DNA of 64,000 nt from positions 868,001 through 932,000 of the forward strand of contig WNDS01000001.1 of assembly GCA_009912235.1 (NCBI GenBank), given 5' to 3'. Each line of letters begins with the position of its first letter. Within the stretch, counting starts at the first letter, position 1. The notes beneath the pieces were generated by a model, which ran no database searches, was not told the DNA's origin, and was given only the letters and a program-made list of their open reading frames with translations. This stretch comes from Stenotrophomonas maltophilia (lineage in GTDB: Bacteria > Pseudomonadota > Gammaproteobacteria > Xanthomonadales > Xanthomonadaceae). A program made the translations under genes and the position numbers. Positions 62,301 to 64,000 of the stretch are shown piece after piece.

Positions 62301-64000
62301 TGCGCGCCCACCGGCAACACGTCCGCATCCAGGAACGCGGACAGGTCATCGGCGCTGGTCAGCGCAACCCCGGCGGTCTCATCGGCATCGACCGGTGCGG
62401 CATCTGCAGGCGCATCCACATGTGCCGGCGCGGGCGCCTCCAACGGTGCGTGCAGCGCCGTTGGCAGGTCCTGGGCGCGATCGAAATAACGCGACAGATC
62501 ATCGCTGCCGCTCAGCTCGACAGGCTGCAGCGCGGCGGCCTCGACGGACTCGGACTCGGTTTCGGTTTCGGTTTCGGTTTCGGTTTCGGTTTCGGTGTCA
62601 GCATCGACGTCGATGCCGGTTTCGCTTTCAACGGCATCCGCAACATCCTGCAGCTGCAGTTCACAGTCGGCCAGCATGGCCTCGGCCACCACCTCCGGTG
62701 CCTCGGCGTCTGCATCCTGCGCCGTTGCGGAGAGGTCCTCATCGTCATCGCCGAAGGCGAGATCGTCTTCGTCGTCCTCCGCCGCCATGTCGACCATCGG
62801 CCAGCGGGCTTCGGGCAGCTGTTCGGCCAGCGCGCGCAGGCGCTGTGCCAGCGGGCCCTGCAGTGCGCTGCGCGGCTGTTCGGCCTGCAGCGCCTGCATG
62901 GTGGCGGCAATCGCCTGAGCGGTGGCGGCCAGCGCCGACACCGCCTCTTCGTGCGGCACCACCTCGGCGGCCAGCGCGCGCTTGATGTACGACTCGGCGC
63001 CGCCGGTGACGGCCGTGATTTCCGCCACGTCGGTCATGGCGAACGCACCGTTCATGGTGTGCACGGCGCGCAGCAGCGCATCGCTGACCGGCTGCGGTGC
63101 CTGCTGTGCCGATGCCAGCCAGCCCTGCAGCGTGGCCTGGTGGGTTTCCACCTCGGCTTCCAGGATTTCCAGCAGCACGCTGTCGATGTTGGCCGGCGTG
63201 CCTTCGCTGTCTGCGCAGGCCGCTGTTGCAGCCTGCGCAGGTGCTTCGTGCACCGCCTGCACCGCAACCGGTGCGGCCGGCAGCGGCACGTAGAAGGTTT
63301 CTTCGCCGGCGCCGATACGGTCGGCGATGGCCTGCATCGCCTGCAGGTCCGCGCTGACGCGCTCGCCATGGCGCAGCGCGGCGTTGAGCTGCGGCAGTGC
63401 CTCCTGGGCGTGGTTGACCATGGCCACCACCGCCGGGCTGGCAGCACGGGTGCCTTCCAGCACGCGGTTGAGCATGCCTTCGATCTTCCAGGCGAACTCG
63501 CCCAGCGTGCGTGCGCCGACCAGGCGGCCACTGCCCTTCAGCGTATGGAACACGCGGCGGATCGGGCGCAGGCGGTCCACGTTGTCCGGCTGCGCGCACC
63601 AGGCCGGCAGCAGCGAAGCCAGGTTGGCCAGTTCGTCGTCGAACTCCTCCAGGAACACCTCGCGGATGTCCTGGTCGATGTTCTCGGCGTCGTCCTCGAA
63701 GCCGGCCTCGATGCCCTCGGCGGCGCTGGCCACCGGTTCGGCGGCAGGCGCGGGCTGCGGGTGAGGCGAAAAACCAGCTGCTGCCGCGCTCAGTTCTGCC
63801 AGGAACGCGGCATCTTCGTCGCTGAAGGCGATCGGCGTGATTGCCGCATCCACCACGGCGGCAGAGGCAACGGCCACGGCGGGCACGTCCTCGCGTTCAA
63901 CGGCATCGCCTTGCGTGGTCTCGGCAGGTACAGCGGCATCGGCGGCAGGATCGACAATTTCGGCGTCGGCGGCCTGCGGTGCAGCCGGTGTCTCGTCAAC
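59363..64000 (-). CDS. chpA: Chemotaxis-type hybrid histidine kinase (ChpA/PilL), partial
   Basis: At least 1545 residues are in the window; the frame remains open through 64000, so the true N-terminus lies beyond. Order: HPt domain 1 with RRVFHTLKGSGRLVGARTLG (63545 region), HPt-like 2 with LLRAVHTMNGAFAMTDVAEI (Lys of HxxKG replaced by Asn), an acidic linker with a hexanucleotide repeat, HPt 3 with LQRDLHTLKGGARMAGINAI, dimerisation and GHKL ATPase domains (LEHMLRNSVAHGLEAP, LDVADDGAGLDREAIRRRA, FSTADQVSQLAGRGVGMDVV), a CheW-like domain (FVQIGETTFAVPVASVSGIG) and a C-terminal receiver (VVDDSLTMRKVTSRILERHN with Asp in LMLLDIEMPRMDGYE). Such proteins control twitching motility and type IV pili in Pseudomonas and Xanthomonas. 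Confidence 0.92.
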   Translation of the reverse strand, partial: VDETPAAPQAADAEIVDPAADAAVPAETTQGDAVEREDVPAVAVASAAVVDAAITPIAFSDEDAAFLAELSAAAAGFSPHPQPAPAAEPVASAAEGIEAGFEDDAENIDQDIREVFLEEFDDELANLASLLPAWCAQPDNVDRLRPIRRVFHTLKGSGRLVGARTLGEFAWKIEGMLNRVLEGTRAASPAVVAMVNHAQEALPQLNAALRHGERVSADLQAMQAIADRIGAGEETFYVPLPAAPVAVQAVHEAPAQAATAACADSEGTPANIDSVLLEILEAEVETHQATLQGWLASAQQAPQPVSDALLRAVHTMNGAFAMTDVAEITAVTGGAESYIKRALAAEVVPHEEAVSALAATAQAIAATMQALQAEQPRSALQGPLAQRLRALAEQLPEARWPMVDMAAEDDEDDLAFGDDDEDLSATAQDADAEAPEVVAEAMLADCELQLQDVADAVESETGIDVDADTETETETETETETESESVEAAALQPVELSGSDDLSRYFDRAQDLPTALHAPLEAPAPAHVDAPADAAPVDADETAGVALTSADDLSAFLDADVLPVGAHKLPVRDDDEPAVAADASVETGYDAELNAQDATFDEGQALDSDAYSLQDEEAVPAFGEPVTWQAALEAGLHVVEDAGQEQDQDEPLPVLGLQASERAPGEADAFAEEADVGGTAAVDEGESVDLPPPATVNGQDLPDTAPTQAVVSGAPVPFFEMEQAPRSSDDEAAAVATLHAAAHPLEDPATNALLADTAASATGEVVDDNAPDALDFSVLDRELVDIFVEEGKDLLDHCDGLISALRDAPQDRDALAGLQRDLHTLKGGARMAGINAIGDLGHSIESLLEGVAAGRTEIGRSDAHLLERGFDRLHQLLTCTGEHRQISAADDLLAAFEQRTRGGVSEPASVAAPVPAPSAAVLPLTAPLPVEGSGEDDALARPQQEQVRVRADLLDRLVNHAGEVAIYRSRLEQQLGAFRGAMGELERTNARLRDQLRRLDLETEAQIVARYQREQDHADQKFDPLELDRFSTLQQLSRALNESAADLGGLQAVLDDLSRQYDGLLQQQSRVSSELQDGLMRARMVPFDGLVPRLRRVVRQAGLDTGKQVHLTLEGTHGELDRNVLDRMVAPLEHMLRNSVAHGLEAPEQRRAAGKQEEGEIAIRLHREGSEIVLDVADDGAGLDREAIRRRAIDRGLLAADAQPSDQELDNLIFAAGFSTADQVSQLAGRGVGMDVVRNEVRQLGGTVDIQSVRGQGVRFTLRLPQTLAVTQAVFVQIGETTFAVPVASVSGIGRLSRERFEAADSSYRYGGEDYTLYDLGTLVGQAPARADGLAQVPLLLVRAGDLRAAVAIDQVLGNREIVVKPVGLQIASVPGIYGATITGDGRVVVILDVAPLVRRYVANPQAPVAINAPRQERQVPLVMVVDDSLTMRKVTSRILERHNFEVGVARDGVEALERLDERVPDLMLLDIEMPRMDGYELATAMRADARFRGVPIVMITSRSGDKHRQRAFEIGVQRYLGKPYQELDLMRNVYDLLGIARVRE
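62558..62593 (-). repeat. In-frame hexanucleotide repeat in chpA
   Basis: Six exact tandem copies of GGTTTC (plus strand), flanked by near copies GGACTC and GGTGTC. Encodes a Glu-Thr dipeptide repeat in the acidic linker between HPt modules. Because the unit is six bases, slippage would alter linker length without a frameshift. Confidence 0.9.

Overview
The window is GC-rich chromosomal DNA of a gammaproteobacterium of the Xanthomonadaceae, most likely Stenotrophomonas (S. maltophilia group). Three observations support this: a complete smeU1-V-W-U2-X type multidrug efflux operon with a divergent LysR regulator; dozens of short stem-loop repeats opening with the GTAG tetranucleotide (SMAG-type repeats, known from S. 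maltophilia); and a gene content (TonB receptor plus phytase, zwf-glk-pgl-edd, ChpA-type pilus chemotaxis) normal for that family. No tRNA, rRNA, prophage, IS element or CRISPR array was seen.

Layout. 0-3.2 kb: small exported and membrane proteins and a secreted EEP-family phosphatase. 3.3-12.3 kb: efflux locus, read leftward as small leader ORF > smeU1 > smeV > smeW > smeU2 > smeX, with the LysR gene smeRv divergent; smeW carries a 2-base deletion. 12.4-14.1 kb: a divergent LysR/SDR pair, the SDR frameshifted. 14.3-17.2 kb: OmpA-like lipoprotein, photolyase, membrane protein. 17.2-24.2 kb: a phosphate-acquisition group (exported pyrophosphatase, metallophosphoesterase, phytase-like lipoprotein, TonB-dependent receptor, then upp and a PsiF-like protein); the phosphoesterase and phytase genes each carry a 1-base deletion. 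24.2-29.4 kb: tandem SMAG array, MBL hydrolase, ggt, ferredoxin, lipoprotein, coaD, rsmD. 29.4-35.5 kb: repeat-rich spacer, htpG, an orphan flagellar-rod-like gene, ftsY, mutY, yggX. 35.7-43.6 kb: lipoprotein, lolD-lolC, then the succinate dehydrogenase cluster with its accessory factors (DUF1674 protein, sdhCDAB, sdhE, ygfX) and divergent ygfZ. 43.8-50.4 kb: sugar ABC ATPase and zwf-glk-pgl-edd. 50.4-50.9 kb: two large palindromic composite repeats. 50.9-57.5 kb: nfeD/qmcA, Mpo1-like, ynfA, mazG, cysQ, nudE, bioA, rsmE. 57.5-64 kb: end of a pilus chemotaxis operon (chpA, running off the window, a CheB-like protein that looks catalytically dead, a CheW-like protein).

Cooperation. Many adjacent starts and stops overlap as ATGA or GTGA, so several operons look translationally coupled. 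The efflux operon pairs a MexEF-OprN-like pump with two short-chain dehydrogenases. The phosphate group could take an organophosphate through the outer membrane and strip it to phosphate in the periplasm. zwf-pgl-edd with glucokinase is the upper Entner-Doudoroff pathway, but no eda follows.

Main points for a second look: (1) four deletions of 1-2 bases, all between 8.1 and 20.3 kb, break otherwise well-conserved genes, and I cannot tell mutation from assembly error; (2) a ~100-bp composite palindrome occurs three times with a nearly constant core but different flanking arms, which in two copies still pair; (3) a small ORF is coupled to the efflux operon and an ideal LysR-type operator lies in front of it; (4) the chemotaxis operon has a CheB-like protein without its catalytic Ser and Asp.
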